Source: G963675935 sp963803125 (GTDB taxonomy: Bacteria > Planctomycetota > Planctomycetia > Pirellulales > Thermoguttaceae). Taken from it: a DNA stretch of 64,000 nt. Below the pieces are notes generated by a model. That model saw only the letters and a list, made by a program, of their open reading frames with translations, did no database searches and had not been told where the DNA came from. The stretch is taken from assembly GCA_963803125.1 (NCBI GenBank), contig CAWDLR010000001.1, positions 186,001-250,000 on the forward strand, given 5' to 3'. Numbering within the stretch: position 1 is the first letter of the stretch; every line of letters begins with the position of its first letter. The position numbers and the translations under genes were made by a program. Of the stretch, positions 48,515 to 60,486 are shown in pieces.

Positions 48515-49204
48515 CTACGCTTCTTCGCGCAGATCGAATTCCCAGTTGCCTTTGGAATCTCGCGTGGAGTCCAGGCGATAGCGACGACCGAGAACGGCGG
48601 AGGACTGAAAGCCGTCGGCGTCCGCGGCAACCGGCTCAAATCCGTTCGGGCCACGGTGATGAATGAGCAAGACGGGAGGATGGCGGCGGGCGTCGACCAA
48701 CCAGTATTCCGCCACGCCGGCCTGGAAATAGGCTGGAGGCAACCGCCGCGTATCTTTCTTCACGGAGGAGTCGCTGACGATTTCGACGACCAGGTCTGCC
48801 ATCCCCTCCACTTCGATGTAGCGGTCGATTTCGCGGCCCGCCTTCGGGATAAGGCGGGCACGGCCCGACGCCAAGGTCTCGTGAGAAATCACCGCTATGT
48901 CCGGTTCAGCCGATAAATCACCGTCGGGGCTTGAAACTCGCGTCTTATCAATTCGAAGGAAGCCAAGTCGAGACTGTTTTATGCGGTGCGTCAACACATA
49001 GGCGATCTCTGTCTTGGCACCACCATGCGAAAAGAAGTCTTCCGGCGCCATGTCTACCTCGATCCTTCCTCCGATAAAGTCGATTCGGCCGGTGTCCGGA
49101 AACTCGTCGGACAATGCCCAGCGGCGGAAGTCTGCCAACGAGTGCAAAGCGAGCGGCACCTCGATTTGGTCCTCGAAAATGACGCTCGGGGCTACAGATG
49201 CCAT
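48515..49204 (-). CDS. Uma2-family (DUF820) putative endonuclease-fold protein
   Basis: 229 residues from ATG 49204. The Uma2 hallmark blocks are present: RIDFIGGRIEVDMAPEDFFS, then LSAEPDIAVIS and MADLVVEIVSDSSVKKDTRR, and AYFQAGVAEYWLVDAR. The fold is of the PD-(D/E)XK nuclease type, with the Asp of EPDIAV, the Glu of VVEIVS and nearby Lys as likely catalytic residues. Uma2 genes are highly multiplied in planctomycetes and cyanobacteria, yet no biological role is settled. Confidence 0.82.
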   Translation of the reverse strand: MASVAPSVIFEDQIEVPLALHSLADFRRWALSDEFPDTGRIDFIGGRIEVDMAPEDFFSHGGAKTEIAYVLTHRIKQSRLGFLRIDKTRVSSPDGDLSAEPDIAVISHETLASGRARLIPKAGREIDRYIEVEGMADLVVEIVSDSSVKKDTRRLPPAYFQAGVAEYWLVDARRHPPVLLIHHRGPNGFEPVAADADGFQSSAVLGRRYRLDSTRDSKGNWEFDLREEA

Positions 49205-49567
49205 GATTGCTCTCTGGGAACTGGAATCTCCCTGCCTCGGCTGGACAATCGTCATTCTAGGCACCCTTAGCGGTTCCTACAAGAACGAGGCGGAGTACCC
49301 ACCAGAAGACGGGGACACAGAAATCTCACCTTCCCCGCGCGGTAAGCAGGACCAATCAGTTTTCCAAAATGGGACGCCGGTTGGGGCGTCTGTTGCACTG
49401 CCACCCCCCGAAGAACGGTGCCAAGTTAGAGGTGGCAGTCCAACGGCCACCCCAGCGGCGACGAAGACTGATCGGCCCCGGTGCGGCAAGCCCTCCCTGC
49501 TGCCGCCCTCGGCCGAAGTGTGGTACACTTGCTGATGATTTCTTAGGCAGTATTGAGGAGTCCTGGC
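49205..49567. repeat. Intergenic gap with a second MITE-like inverted repeat
   Basis: No gene is seen. From AGCAGGACCAATCAGT (49345-49360) to ACTGATCGGCCC (49467-49478) the ends are inverted near-copies, and the inner parts (around ACTGCCACC and GGTGGCAGT) pair imperfectly too. The left end matches the 5993 element at 12 of 16 bases and the right end at 12 of 12. Confidence 0.5.
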
Positions 49568-50968
49568 GTGGTCGAAAAAGCGTGGGGGGGCGTGTTCGAG
49601 CAGGCGACCGACCGCCGCGTCGAGGAGTTCACCGAAAGCGTGAGCTTCGACCGACGGCTCCATGCGCACGACATTGACGGCTCGATCGCCCACGCCCAGA
49701 TGCTGGCGAAGGTCGGCCTGCTGACGTTGGACGAATGCCGCCAAATTGAGCACGCACTCCAGGAGATCCGCCTCGAAATTGAGCAGGGACGGTTTCCCTT
49801 CCGCACCGAACTGGAAGATATCCACATGCACGTCGAGCGGGCGCTGACCGACCGGCTCGGCGACGCGGGCCGAAAACTACACACCGCCCGCAGCCGAAAC
49901 GATCAGGTGGCCACCGACATGCGGCTCTGGGTCCGCTGGGCGATCGATCAAATCGACGAGCGTCTGACGGCCCTACAGCGGGCGCTGGTTGACCGGTGCG
50001 AAGGCGACGCCGACGTTGTCCTGCCCGGCTATACCCACTTGCAGCGGGCGCAACCTGTCCTGGCGCCGCACTACTGGCTGGCCTACTGCGAGAAATTTCA
50101 GCGCGACCGGCTGCGGCTGGCCGAGTGCTGCCGCCGAGTGAATGTGCTGCCGCTGGGGGCCGCGGCCCTGGCGGGCACGAGCCTGCCGATCGACCGCGAC
50201 GCCGTCGCCGCGCGGCTCGGGTTCGATGAGGTTGCCGCCAACAGCCTCGACGCCGTGAGCGACCGCGACTTCGTCGTCGAGTTTGCTTTTGTCCTGACAC
50301 TGGTGGCCGAGCACCTCAGCGGTTGGGCCGCTGAGTGGATCCTCTGGTCGACCGACGAGTTCAGCTTTGTCAAACTGCCGCAGGAGTTCTGCACCGGGTC
50401 GTCGATCATGCCGCAGAAGATCAACCCCGACGTGCTGGAGTTGATCCGCGGCAAGACGGCCCGGGTGATCGGCAATCTGCAAACGCTGCTGGTTCTCGTC
50501 CGCGGGCTGCCGTTGGCCTACAACCGCGATCTCCAGGAAGACAAGCCGCCGCTGTTCGACTCGTACGATACCGTCTCCGCGTCGCTGGAGCTGGCGGCAC
50601 CGCTCGTTGCCGGAATGAAGCTGAACCGCGAGGTGATCGCCGCGCGGCTCGACCGCGGACACCTCGACGCGGCGACATTGATGGAGTACCTGATTCGCCG
50701 CGGCGTGCCGCAGCGGACCGCCCACGGGCTGGTCGGCCGCCTGGTGCGCAAGGCGCTCGATCGCGGCGTGCGGCTGGCCGACCTGTCGCTCGACGATTTT
50801 CACGAGGCCGACCCCAGTCTCGATGCGAGCGTCTACGACGTGCTCGGCCCCGAGAAGGCCGTGGCCGCCATGCGGAGTTTCGGATCGACCGGGCCTGAGC
50901 AGGTCAAGGAGCAGGTTCGGCGTTGGAGAGAGTTGTTGAAGATGGAGTTGTTGAACAGAAGAAAATGA
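49568..50968 (+). CDS. argH: Argininosuccinate lyase
   Basis: 466 residues from GTG 49568, preceded by AGGAG at the proper distance. It cleaves argininosuccinate to arginine and fumarate. The fumarase/aspartase signature GSSIMPQKINPD with the catalytic serine is intact, as are TARSRNDQVATD and GYTHLQRAQP. Length fits the family. The HEAT-repeat gene starts 18 bases after its stop, so the two are probably co-transcribed. Confidence 0.97.
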   Translation: MVEKAWGGVFEQATDRRVEEFTESVSFDRRLHAHDIDGSIAHAQMLAKVGLLTLDECRQIEHALQEIRLEIEQGRFPFRTELEDIHMHVERALTDRLGDAGRKLHTARSRNDQVATDMRLWVRWAIDQIDERLTALQRALVDRCEGDADVVLPGYTHLQRAQPVLAPHYWLAYCEKFQRDRLRLAECCRRVNVLPLGAAALAGTSLPIDRDAVAARLGFDEVAANSLDAVSDRDFVVEFAFVLTLVAEHLSGWAAEWILWSTDEFSFVKLPQEFCTGSSIMPQKINPDVLELIRGKTARVIGNLQTLLVLVRGLPLAYNRDLQEDKPPLFDSYDTVSASLELAAPLVAGMKLNREVIAARLDRGHLDAATLMEYLIRRGVPQRTAHGLVGRLVRKALDRGVRLADLSLDDFHEADPSLDASVYDVLGPEKAVAAMRSFGSTGPEQVKEQVRRWRELLKMELLNRRK

Positions 50969-50986
50969 AGAGATACCTCGCGAACC

Positions 50987-53284
50987 ATGAGCAATCTGAT
51001 CCCACAAAATGCCCCCGTTCCCGTTGGCCGCTTACGGTCCGTCCATAAGCTGATCGTTGCCCTCTGTGTTGCGGCGCTGGCGTGTGCGAGTTCCGCGACG
51101 GCGCAGGCCCCAAAGACCAAACCACCCAAAGCTGAGGGAGCGGCGGCAAAGGAAGGTAAGACGACGAATCTCGACAAGATCCTCGCGGAGACGACTCCGC
51201 CCGAGGACCCGGCCGTGGCGACGATTCTCGAATCCAAGCCGACGACGCCGGAAGAATGTATGCGGGCGGCGACGGCGCTCTTCGATTTTGATCGCCCGGA
51301 CCTGGCGAAGGGCTTCTTGAAGAAGGTTCTCGACGCCGGGCTCAATCCGCAGCAATTGGCCGATCTCGGCCAGCAGGTCGGTACGTCGGCGTTCCTCGAC
51401 ATGCGCTACCGGCCGGAGTTGCAGCCCGAGGCCAAGCGGCTTGGCGACGCCGTGCTGGCTGCACTGAAGGCGCGGCTGGAAGACAGCCAGCGGATCGCGG
51501 CCCTGATCAAACAACTGCAAGACCCCTCGGCCGAGAAGCGCTTTCAGGCACTTGCCGGTTTGCAGGAGGCGCGCGAAGCGGCGATCGCCCCCTTGATTGC
51601 CGTGTTGACCGATCCGGCCCGCGCCGCCGAGCACGACAACGTGCGGGCGGTGTTGGCCGAGCTTGGCCGCGCGGCGCTGCCGCCGCTGGTGACAATCGTC
51701 GAGCAGGCCGACGCGAAAGCCGCGGTCGAAGCGATTCGAACGCTCGGCGCCGCGGGGGACGCCAGAGTAGCCCCCTGCTTGCTGCGGCCCGCCCTCTCCG
51801 AACGCAGCGATCCGGCCACGCGCGAGGCCGCAGTCGCCGCTCTCGGGCAACTTGGGGCAACGCTTCCGAGTCGCGCCGCCGCCGTCAAGCTGCTGCTGCA
51901 AGAGGCTCGGGACTACTTCGAGCCGCACGCCGCCGTCGAGGACGGGGCAGCCGCCGCTGAAAAGCTGAAGTTGTGGCGCTGGGACGCGGCCGCGCGGCAA
52001 TGCGCCGCCCGCCTCGGCACGATGGGCGACGTGGCTCGCGCGGTTGCCGCCGCCCGGGCTCGCGACGCACTGGCCCTGGCACCCGACAATCCCTCGGCCC
52101 GCCTGCTCTATCTGGCCACCATGCTCGAACAGGCGGCACACGAAAATGGTCTGGACCGGCCGCTAGACGAGAAGAGCCCGGCGGCGGTCGAGGCCGCGCG
52201 GTTCGGCGTCAGGGCGATCGAGGAGACGCTGAGATATGCGATGGGCTGCAATCGTCCCGCGGCGGCAGCGGCGGCCGCCAGGTTGCTCGGCCAAATTGGC
52301 GCCGCTAACCAGTTGCTCTATCAGGGCACCGGCCCGGGGCCGCTGGCGTTGGCCCTGCAATCTCCCGATCGCCGCGTGCGCATGGCCGCTCTGCAGGCCG
52401 TTGTGCGGCTGCAACCGCTCAGGCCCTTCGCCGGGTCGAGTTGCGTGCTGCCGGGGCTCGGCTTCTTTGCCGCCAGCAGCGGCTCGCGCCATGCGCTGGT
52501 CGCCGCGCCGAGCCTGATGGAGGCCCGCGAGTTGGCGGGAAGGCTCGTCGGGGCGGGATTCGTCACCGACACCTTCACCAACGGCAGGGAGTTGGTGTTT
52601 CGCGCCGCCCAATCGCCCGACTACGAGTTGGCGTTGATCGACGTGACGATCGATCGTCCCGCCATCGGGATTCTCTTGCAGCAGTTGCGGCACGACGCGC
52701 GAACGGCGTCGCTCCGCGTGGGGCTGATCGCCCGGGAGGGTCATTTGCAAGAGGCCGAACGTCTCGCCACGACCGATCCGCTCGCGAGGGCGTTTTCGCG
52801 GCCGCACGATGATGCCGCGTTCCGCTGGCAACTGGAGCAGTTGGGCACATTGGCGCCGCGGGAATTCGTCGGCTTCGCGGCTCGCCAGCGGCAAGCGGCC
52901 CAGGCGCTCGACCTACTGGCCGAGCTGGCCCGGTCGTCGGCCAACCTCTACGACCTGCGGAGCGTGCAGAAGTACGTCATTGCCGCGGTCCACGATCCGC
53001 GACTGGCCATCAAGGCGGTTGGCGTGCTGGCGGAGATCAATTCGGCCGAGAGCCAAGAGACGTTGGTCGACGTCGCCAGCCGCTTCACCTCCCCCTTGCC
53101 GTTGCGTCAAGCGGCCGCCAAGGCGTTTTGCCAAAACACCCGGCAGCATGGCATCCTGTTGACGACCGCCGAGATTCGCCAACAATATCAGCGTTACAAC
53201 GAGAGCGAAAAGCTGGATCGCCCCACGCAGCACGTGCTGGGGCTGATCCTCGATTGTCTGGAAGTCGGCGTGCCGAAGAAGTAG
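50987..53284 (+). CDS. Secreted or anchored HEAT-repeat protein with receiver-like domain
   Basis: 765 residues starting with a likely signal peptide or anchor (KLIVALCVAALACASSATA). HEAT/armadillo-like helical repeats span about residues 160-300 (LQEAREAAIAPLIAVLTDPA, AALPPLVTIVEQADAKAAVE). Residues of about 495-620 look like a response-regulator receiver (HALVAAPSLMEARELAGRLV, ELALIDVTID, LRVGLIAREG), with Asp in LIDV at the phosphorylation position. The end is helical again. A receiver-like fold outside the cytoplasm would be unusual, so either the domain is a pseudo-receiver or export is not as predicted. It follows argH closely. Confidence 0.6.
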   Translation: MSNLIPQNAPVPVGRLRSVHKLIVALCVAALACASSATAQAPKTKPPKAEGAAAKEGKTTNLDKILAETTPPEDPAVATILESKPTTPEECMRAATALFDFDRPDLAKGFLKKVLDAGLNPQQLADLGQQVGTSAFLDMRYRPELQPEAKRLGDAVLAALKARLEDSQRIAALIKQLQDPSAEKRFQALAGLQEAREAAIAPLIAVLTDPARAAEHDNVRAVLAELGRAALPPLVTIVEQADAKAAVEAIRTLGAAGDARVAPCLLRPALSERSDPATREAAVAALGQLGATLPSRAAAVKLLLQEARDYFEPHAAVEDGAAAAEKLKLWRWDAAARQCAARLGTMGDVARAVAAARARDALALAPDNPSARLLYLATMLEQAAHENGLDRPLDEKSPAAVEAARFGVRAIEETLRYAMGCNRPAAAAAAARLLGQIGAANQLLYQGTGPGPLALALQSPDRRVRMAALQAVVRLQPLRPFAGSSCVLPGLGFFAASSGSRHALVAAPSLMEARELAGRLVGAGFVTDTFTNGRELVFRAAQSPDYELALIDVTIDRPAIGILLQQLRHDARTASLRVGLIAREGHLQEAERLATTDPLARAFSRPHDDAAFRWQLEQLGTLAPREFVGFAARQRQAAQALDLLAELARSSANLYDLRSVQKYVIAAVHDPRLAIKAVGVLAEINSAESQETLVDVASRFTSPLPLRQAAAKAFCQNTRQHGILLTTAEIRQQYQRYNESEKLDRPTQHVLGLILDCLEVGVPKK

Positions 53285-53370
53285 GGGAGAGGGGAGAGAC
53301 GAGAGCGAAGACGGATAAAAGAGCGGTGTGTTGCGAAACCGCAAGCGGTTTGTTTGGCTCCAAATATAAG

Positions 53371-53468
53371 ATCTCAAATCTAAGATCTCAGATCTAAGAG
53401 CTCAAATCTAAAACCTCAAATCTGCAATCTCCAATCTCAAATCTGCAATCTCAAATCTGCAATCTGAA
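53371..53468. repeat. Heptanucleotide tandem repeat, 14 units
   Basis: Units of exactly 7 bp (ATCTCAA, ATCTAAG, ATCTGCA and variants) run in perfect register from 53371 to 53468. They end ten bases before the sigma54-activator start codon. A hairpin AAACCGC/GCGGTTT lies just upstream (about 53336). Confidence 0.85.
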
Positions 53469-53478
53469 ATCCCCCGCC

Positions 53479-54537
<1,059 letters not shown>

Positions 54538-54541
54538 TGCC

Positions 54542-54835
54542 ATGGAACGAGACGCGGTGATCGCGATTCTGGCTGTCCACGAAGACGAGCTGCGCGGTCG
54601 ATTCGGCGTGAAATCGCTCTCGTTGTTCGGCTCGGTGGCTCGCGGCGAGGCAGACGAACAAAGCGACGTGGACCTCTTGGTCGAATTCAATCGTCCGACG
54701 GGCTATTTCGGCCTAGGCGAGCTTCAGGAGCACTTGGAAAAACTGCTCGGATGCCGGGTGGACCTCGGCACGACGGGCAGCCTCAAACCACGGCTTCGAG
54801 ACCGAGTTCTTCAGGAGTGCGTTCATGTCGCCTAG
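54542..54835 (+). CDS. mntA: MntA-like nucleotidyltransferase antitoxin
   Basis: 97 residues from ATG 54542. GSVARGEADEQSDVD fits GSX10DXD exactly. It overlaps hepT by 11 bases, as expected for a toxin-antitoxin pair. Known MntA enzymes transfer AMP to a tyrosine near the HEPN active site and so disarm the RNase. The similarity to the orphan at 15037 suggests a duplication or repeated gain. Confidence 0.88.
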   Translation: MERDAVIAILAVHEDELRGRFGVKSLSLFGSVARGEADEQSDVDLLVEFNRPTGYFGLGELQEHLEKLLGCRVDLGTTGSLKPRLRDRVLQECVHVA

Positions 54836-55163
54836 ATTATGGACCGAGCGGATTGAAGACATACTCGACGCGATCGCGGAGATCGAGGAATTCACGCGAT
54901 CGATGGGCTTCGAGCAGTTCCGTAGCGACCCGAAAACGCTTAAGGCGGTTACTCTCGATATTGTCATCATCGGCGAGGCTACCGCTCATATCCCCGACGA
55001 AATAGTCGACGCGCATCCCGAGATCGCGTGGAAGCTAATGCGCGGAATGCGCAACCGGCTGGTCCACGACTATTTTGGCGTGGATCCCGAGATTCTCTGG
55101 GATACGATTCGGAACGATCTGCCCGGCTTGATCGAGCCGTTAAGGAAGTTGTTGTGCGCGTAA
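54825..55163 (+). CDS. hepT: HepT-like HEPN toxin (DUF86)
   Basis: 112 residues from ATG 54825. The active-site motif RX4HXY is present as RNRLVHDY (Arg76, His81, Tyr83). The early part (RIEDILDAIAEIEEF, DIVIIGEATAHIPDEI) is typical of DUF86. HepT is an RNase toxin; Tyr83 is the expected AMPylation target of MntA. The pair is complete here, unlike the remnant at 14933-15333. Confidence 0.88.
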   Translation: MSPRLWTERIEDILDAIAEIEEFTRSMGFEQFRSDPKTLKAVTLDIVIIGEATAHIPDEIVDAHPEIAWKLMRGMRNRLVHDYFGVDPEILWDTIRNDLPGLIEPLRKLLCA

Positions 55164-55187
55164 TTGCCGCAGGCCATAGCCAGTTCC

Positions 55188-56202
<1,015 letters not shown>

Positions 56203-56209
<7 letters not shown>

Positions 56210-57474
56210 CCCGCGTGGTCGGTTGTAGCCATCACGGCACCTCGATTGCCCTGCGCGAGCGGCTGGCGTTCTCGCAGGAGCAACTGCGGGAAGCGCTCGA
56301 TCATTGGCGGCGGGTGTTTCGCGGCGTCGAGGCGGTGATCCTCTCGACTTGCAATCGCGTGGAGATTTACGCCGCCACCGAGCAGGAGACGGAGCCGGGG
56401 CTCGACCAGATCACCGGGTTCCTGGCCCGCTTCCACGGCCTCGATCCGGCCGAGGTTGCCGCGCATCTCTACCAATACAGCGACGATGCGGCGGTGCAGC
56501 ACCTGTTCAGCGTGGCGTCGAGCCTCGACAGCATGGTGCTGGGCGAAACGCAGATCCTCGCCCAGGTGAAAGAGGCGTATCAGACGGCCACCGAGCAGGA
56601 CACGACCGGGCCGCTGCTGCACGCGGCCTTCCAGGCGGCCCTGCGCGTCGCGCACCGCGTGGCCAAAGAGACGACCATCCACCAGCGCCGGGTCAGCATT
56701 CCCAGCGTGGCGGTCGCCGATTTCGCCCGGCAGGTTTTCGAGCGCTTCGACGACAAGCACGCCCTGGTGCTGGGGGCGGGCGAAATGGCCGAGGAATGCG
56801 TGCGCTACCTCTGCGACGAGGGCGTCCGGCGGGTGACGGTCGTCAATCGGCATTTCGAGCGGGCGGCAGAGTTGGCGCGTCGTTGGAATGGCGAGGCCGC
56901 GGCGTGGGACAATCTTGCCGCATCGCTGGCCGCGGCCGATCTGGTGGTCAGCATGACCGCCGCCAGCGAGCCGGTGGTCACGGCGGAGCGATTCGCCGCG
57001 GTCGAGGCGTCGCGGTTCGAGCGGCCGCTGCTGATTCTGGACTTGGCCGTGCCCCGCGACTTCGAGCCCGCAATCGGCGATCGGCCCAACGTGTATCTCT
57101 ATTCGATCGACGATTTGCAGGCGGTCTGCGATCGGAATCGGGCGGCGCGCGATCGCGAATTGCCCGCGGCGCTGCACGTCGTCGAGCGGGAGACGATCCG
57201 TTTCATGGCCGAGATGCGGCGTCACGCCGTCGGCCCGGTGATCGAGCGGCTGCGGCAGGGCTGGCAGAAGCCGAAGGAGGATGAATTGCAGCGGCTCTTG
57301 CACAAGCTGCCAGAACTCGACGAGCACGCCCGCGCGGAGATTCGCCGCTCGTTCGACCGGCTGGTGAACAAGCTCTTGCACCCGCCGCTGGAATCGCTCC
57401 GCGACGAGTCGCGGCACGGCGTGCCCCGCGGGCTGTTGGACGCGCTGGCGCGGCTGTTCCAGTTGAAGGATTGA
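56203..57474 (+). CDS. hemA: Glutamyl-tRNA reductase
   Basis: 423 residues from ATG 56203 after an ideal AGGAGG. It reduces glutamyl-tRNA to glutamate semialdehyde, the first committed step of C5 tetrapyrrole synthesis. The nucleophile Cys50 lies in LSTCNRVEIYA. The block GETQILAQVKEAY, the NADPH-domain glycine motif VLGAGEMAEE and the C-terminal dimerisation helices are intact. It follows the CcsA/HemX gene as in many bacteria. An inverted-repeat cluster separates it from the next gene. Confidence 0.97.
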
Positions 57475-57513
57475 ATCGCCGGCCGAAAGAACGGACAATG
57501 AACCATTACTCGC

Positions 57514-57618
57514 GTTCCCACGCTCCGCGTGGGAATGCACAGGCTGCGACGCTCCGCGTCGCCTGCATCAACGCGGAGCGCTGGGAGCGAGGAGGGTTCC
57601 CACGCAGAGCGTGGGAGC
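57514..57618. repeat. Cluster of three REP-like palindromes
   Basis: GTTCCCACGCTCCGCGTGGG starts at 57514, CGACGCTCCGCGTCG lies near 57548, and GTTCCCACGCAGAGCGTGGG starts at 57596. The outer two are inverted near-copies. They fill the gap between hemA and the KaiC-like/ATP-grasp gene. Confidence 0.7.
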
Positions 57619-57631
57619 CAGAAGTCATCCT

Positions 57632-60254
57632 ATGATCGACCATCAATTGAGCACCGGATTGCGGGGATTGGACCGCGTGTTGCGCGGGGTGATGCCGGGC
57701 GACAATTTCGTCTGGCAGGTGGAATCGTTGGCCGATTTCATCCCGTTTGCCGAAGCATTTTGCCGAGCGGCGGCGGCCGAGGGCAAGAAGCTCGTCTATT
57801 TCCGCTTCGCCGAGCACGAGCCGCTCGTGCCCGATTCGCTCGGGGCCGAAATCCACCGGCTTGCCGGCGGTTGCGAGTTCGAGCCGTTCGTGACCGAGGT
57901 TCACCGCGTGATTCAAGCGGCGGGCCCCGAGACGTATTTCGTCTTCGACAGCCTCTCCAGCCTGGTGGACGTTCTGGTTCAGCGATCGCATGCTCGGCAA
58001 TTTCTTCATGCTCACTTGTCCCACCGTTTGCGAGTGCCAATCGCTGGCCTATTTTCCGCTGATCCGCCACCGGCACAGTTTCCACGCGTCCGGCCCGATC
58101 ACCGAAACCACGCAAATTCTCATCGACGTATTCCGCGATCGCGGGCAGTTCTATATCCATCCGACGAAAGTCGAGCATCGCTTCTCCTCGACGATGCACA
58201 TGCTGCACCGCTGGGAAGGCGACCGCTTCCTGCCGGTGATGGAGAGTTCGACCACGGCCGAGGTGCTCACGTCGCGCCCCTGGGCAGGGCTGGAGTCGGT
58301 GCGGCTGCGGCCGGGCAAGTGGACGCGGACCTTCTTCCGCGCCGAGGAGGTCGCCGACAAAGTCCGCCGCGGCAAGCTCCCCCCGGACGCCGCGCGGCAA
58401 TTGCTCCCCGAACTGCTGCGGATGGTGATCTCGCGCGACGAGCGCGTCGCTCCGCTGATCGAGCGCTACTTCTCGATCTCCGACGTGGTGGAAATCTGGA
58501 AACGCATGATCGGCTCGGGGCTGATCGGCGGCAAGGCGGTGGGCATGCTGCTGGCTCGCGCGATCCTGAAACGCTCGAATCCCCGCTGGGACGACCGGCT
58601 CGAAGCCCATGACTCGTTCTTCATCGGCTCGAACGTCTTCTGCTCGTTTATGGTCGAGAACGGCTGCTGGTGGCTGCGGCAGAAGCAGCGCGATCCGGCC
58701 ACGTTTCTCGACGGCGTCGAGGAGGCCCAGCGACTCGTTCTGGCGGGACAGTTCCCGCAGTACCTCGTCGATGAGTTCGCGGAGATGCTCGATTATTTCG
58801 GGCAGTCGCCGATCATCGTGCGTTCCAGCAGCCTGCTGGAAGACGCCTACGGCAACGCCTTTTCGGGCAAGTACGAAAGCGTCTTCTGTGCCAACCAGGG
58901 GCCGCACGCGAAGCGTTTGCAGGATTTCCTCTCCGCCGTCAAGACGATCTACGCCAGCACGATGAGCGAAAAGGCCCTGCACTACCGCGCCCAGCGCGGA
59001 CTGCTCGACCGCGACGAACAGATGTCGCTGCTGGTGCAGCGGGTCTCGGGGGCCTGCTACGACACGCTTTTCTTCCCGCAGATCGCCGGCGTCGGGCTGT
59101 CGCGCAATCCCTACGTCTGGAGCGAGTCCATCGATCCCGCGGCCGGCGTGGTGCGGCTGGTGTTCGGGCTGGGTACGCGGGCGGTCGATCGCTCGGACGA
59201 TGACTACACGCGGATCGTCGCCTTAAACGCCCCCGACCGCCGCCCCGAGGGCGACCTCGATTGCGTCCGCCAGTTCAGCCAGCGCAAGGTCGATCTGATC
59301 GACTTGGAGGCGAACCACCTGGTCTCGCGCGATTTCGTCGACGTGGCCCGCTCCGCCCCCGGCCTGCCGCTGCACGTTTTCGCCTCCAGCGACGAGAGCG
59401 ACACCTCGGGCGGCGAGGAGGGCAGCGAAACTCCGAGCAATCCCAACTTGGTCCTCACCTTCGACGAGTTGCTCTCGAAGACCCCCTTCGTCGGCGACAT
59501 GCGCGAGATGCTCCGTCTGCTCCAGCAGGCCTACGACTACCCGGTCGATATCGAGTTCACCGCGAATTTTCCCGCAGTCGATCGCTACAAGATCAATCTG
59601 TTGCAGTGCCGGCCGCTGCAAGTGGGCACCGACGGCGGGACCGTCGAGCTGCCCGCGTCGCTCGATCGCAAGGACTGCATCCTCGAAGCCCACGGCGCGG
59701 TAATCGGCAAGAGCCGCGTCAAACGCATCGATCGCCTGGTCTACGTGGCGCCGTCGGTCTACGGGCAGCTCCCGTTGCGCGACCGTTACAGCGTGGCCCG
59801 GTTGATCGGGCGGCTGCTGCACCGCGACGAAGCGAAGCCGCCCAAGCAGATCATGCTCATCGGCCCGGGCCGCTGGGGCACCACGACGCCCTCGCTGGGC
59901 GTGCCGGTCTCCTTCGCCGAGATTGACACCGCCACCGTGCTCTGCGAGATCGTCGCCATGCGCGATGACCTCGTGCCCAACGTCTCCTTGGGAACGCATT
60001 TCTTCAACGACCTGGTGGAGATGGACATTCTCTACCTGGCGCTGTTTCCCGGCCGCAAGGGAAACTCGTGGAACTACCAGTTCTTCGAGCAGACGCCGAA
60101 CCGGCTGGGCGAACTGCTGCCCGGCGACGGCCGCTGGGCCGAGGTCGTGCGCGTGATCGACATGCCCCGCGACGGCGCAACGCTGAAGCTGCACGCCAGC
60201 GCGATGACGCAAGAGGTGCTCTGTTACCTGGACAAGCCGAGCCAAGCCGTTTAG
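57632..60254 (+). CDS. KaiC-like plus PEP/pyruvate ATP-grasp (PPDK_N) protein, frameshifted near 57973
   Basis: About 873 residues when one extra base is removed. ATG 57632 opens a RecA/KaiC-like domain (STGLRGLDRVLRGVMPGDNF), whose nucleotide loop has lost GKT and so is probably inactive. The frame breaks at GTTCTGGTTC (should be GTCTGGTTC, giving VDVWFSDRMLGNFF). The remaining 750 residues include a PPDK_N/PEP-synthase ATP-grasp region (GLIGGKAVGMLLARAIL, SPIIVRSSSLLEDAYGNAFS). No phosphohistidine swivel or PEP-binding barrel is seen, so it is not a full PEP synthase. The reaction is unknown; it may phosphorylate or dephosphorylate a partner. The stop codon is supplied by an interspersed repeat. 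Confidence 0.72.
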
Positions 60255-60326
60255 CCGGCGTGCTTGCACGCCGTGAGAAACCGCGATTTCGACCGCTGGC
60301 ACGGCGAACAAGTTCGTCGGCTAAAC
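60249..60326. repeat. Inverted repeat with GTTTAGCCG termini
   Basis: GTTTAGCCG (60249-60257) and CGGCTAAAC (60318-60326) are exact inverted ends, with an inner hairpin GGCGTGC/GCACGCC. The TAG stop of the ATP-grasp gene lies within the left end. The same terminus occurs at 5946 and 13674. Confidence 0.6.
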
Positions 60327-60391
60327 GGCGAGACGAACACCTCCGTTGGCGGGTATTCCCGTCACGGAATTGTAACGGAGTGAACTGGGGG

Positions 60392-60475
60392 TTGACACCT
60401 TCCCCCCGAAACGGCAAGATTAAGAGCGCCGGCTACCGGAACTCCGGCGGGAACTTTCGGCCACTGTTCCGCGTC
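60392..60475 (+). promoter_or_regulatory. Housekeeping and ECF-type promoters of the sigma gene
   Basis: TTGACA (60392-60397), 17 bases and CAAGAT (60415-60420) make a sigma70-type candidate. Closer in, GGAAC (60450-60454), 17 bases and CGTC (60472-60475) fit the general ECF consensus, suggesting autoregulation. Transcription from the latter would begin only a few bases before the start codon. Confidence 0.45.
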
Positions 60476-60486
60476 CCACTGGTAGT

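Noticed and set aside
53371..53468. Heptad array considered as a CRISPR
   Set aside because: Units are 7 bp with no spacers of constant length and no cas genes.
57990..58100. Separate start of the ATP-grasp protein at the internal ATG 57990
   Set aside because: The sequence before it in frame (WFSDR) continues the upstream domain, so a single-base insertion is a simpler explanation than a second gene.
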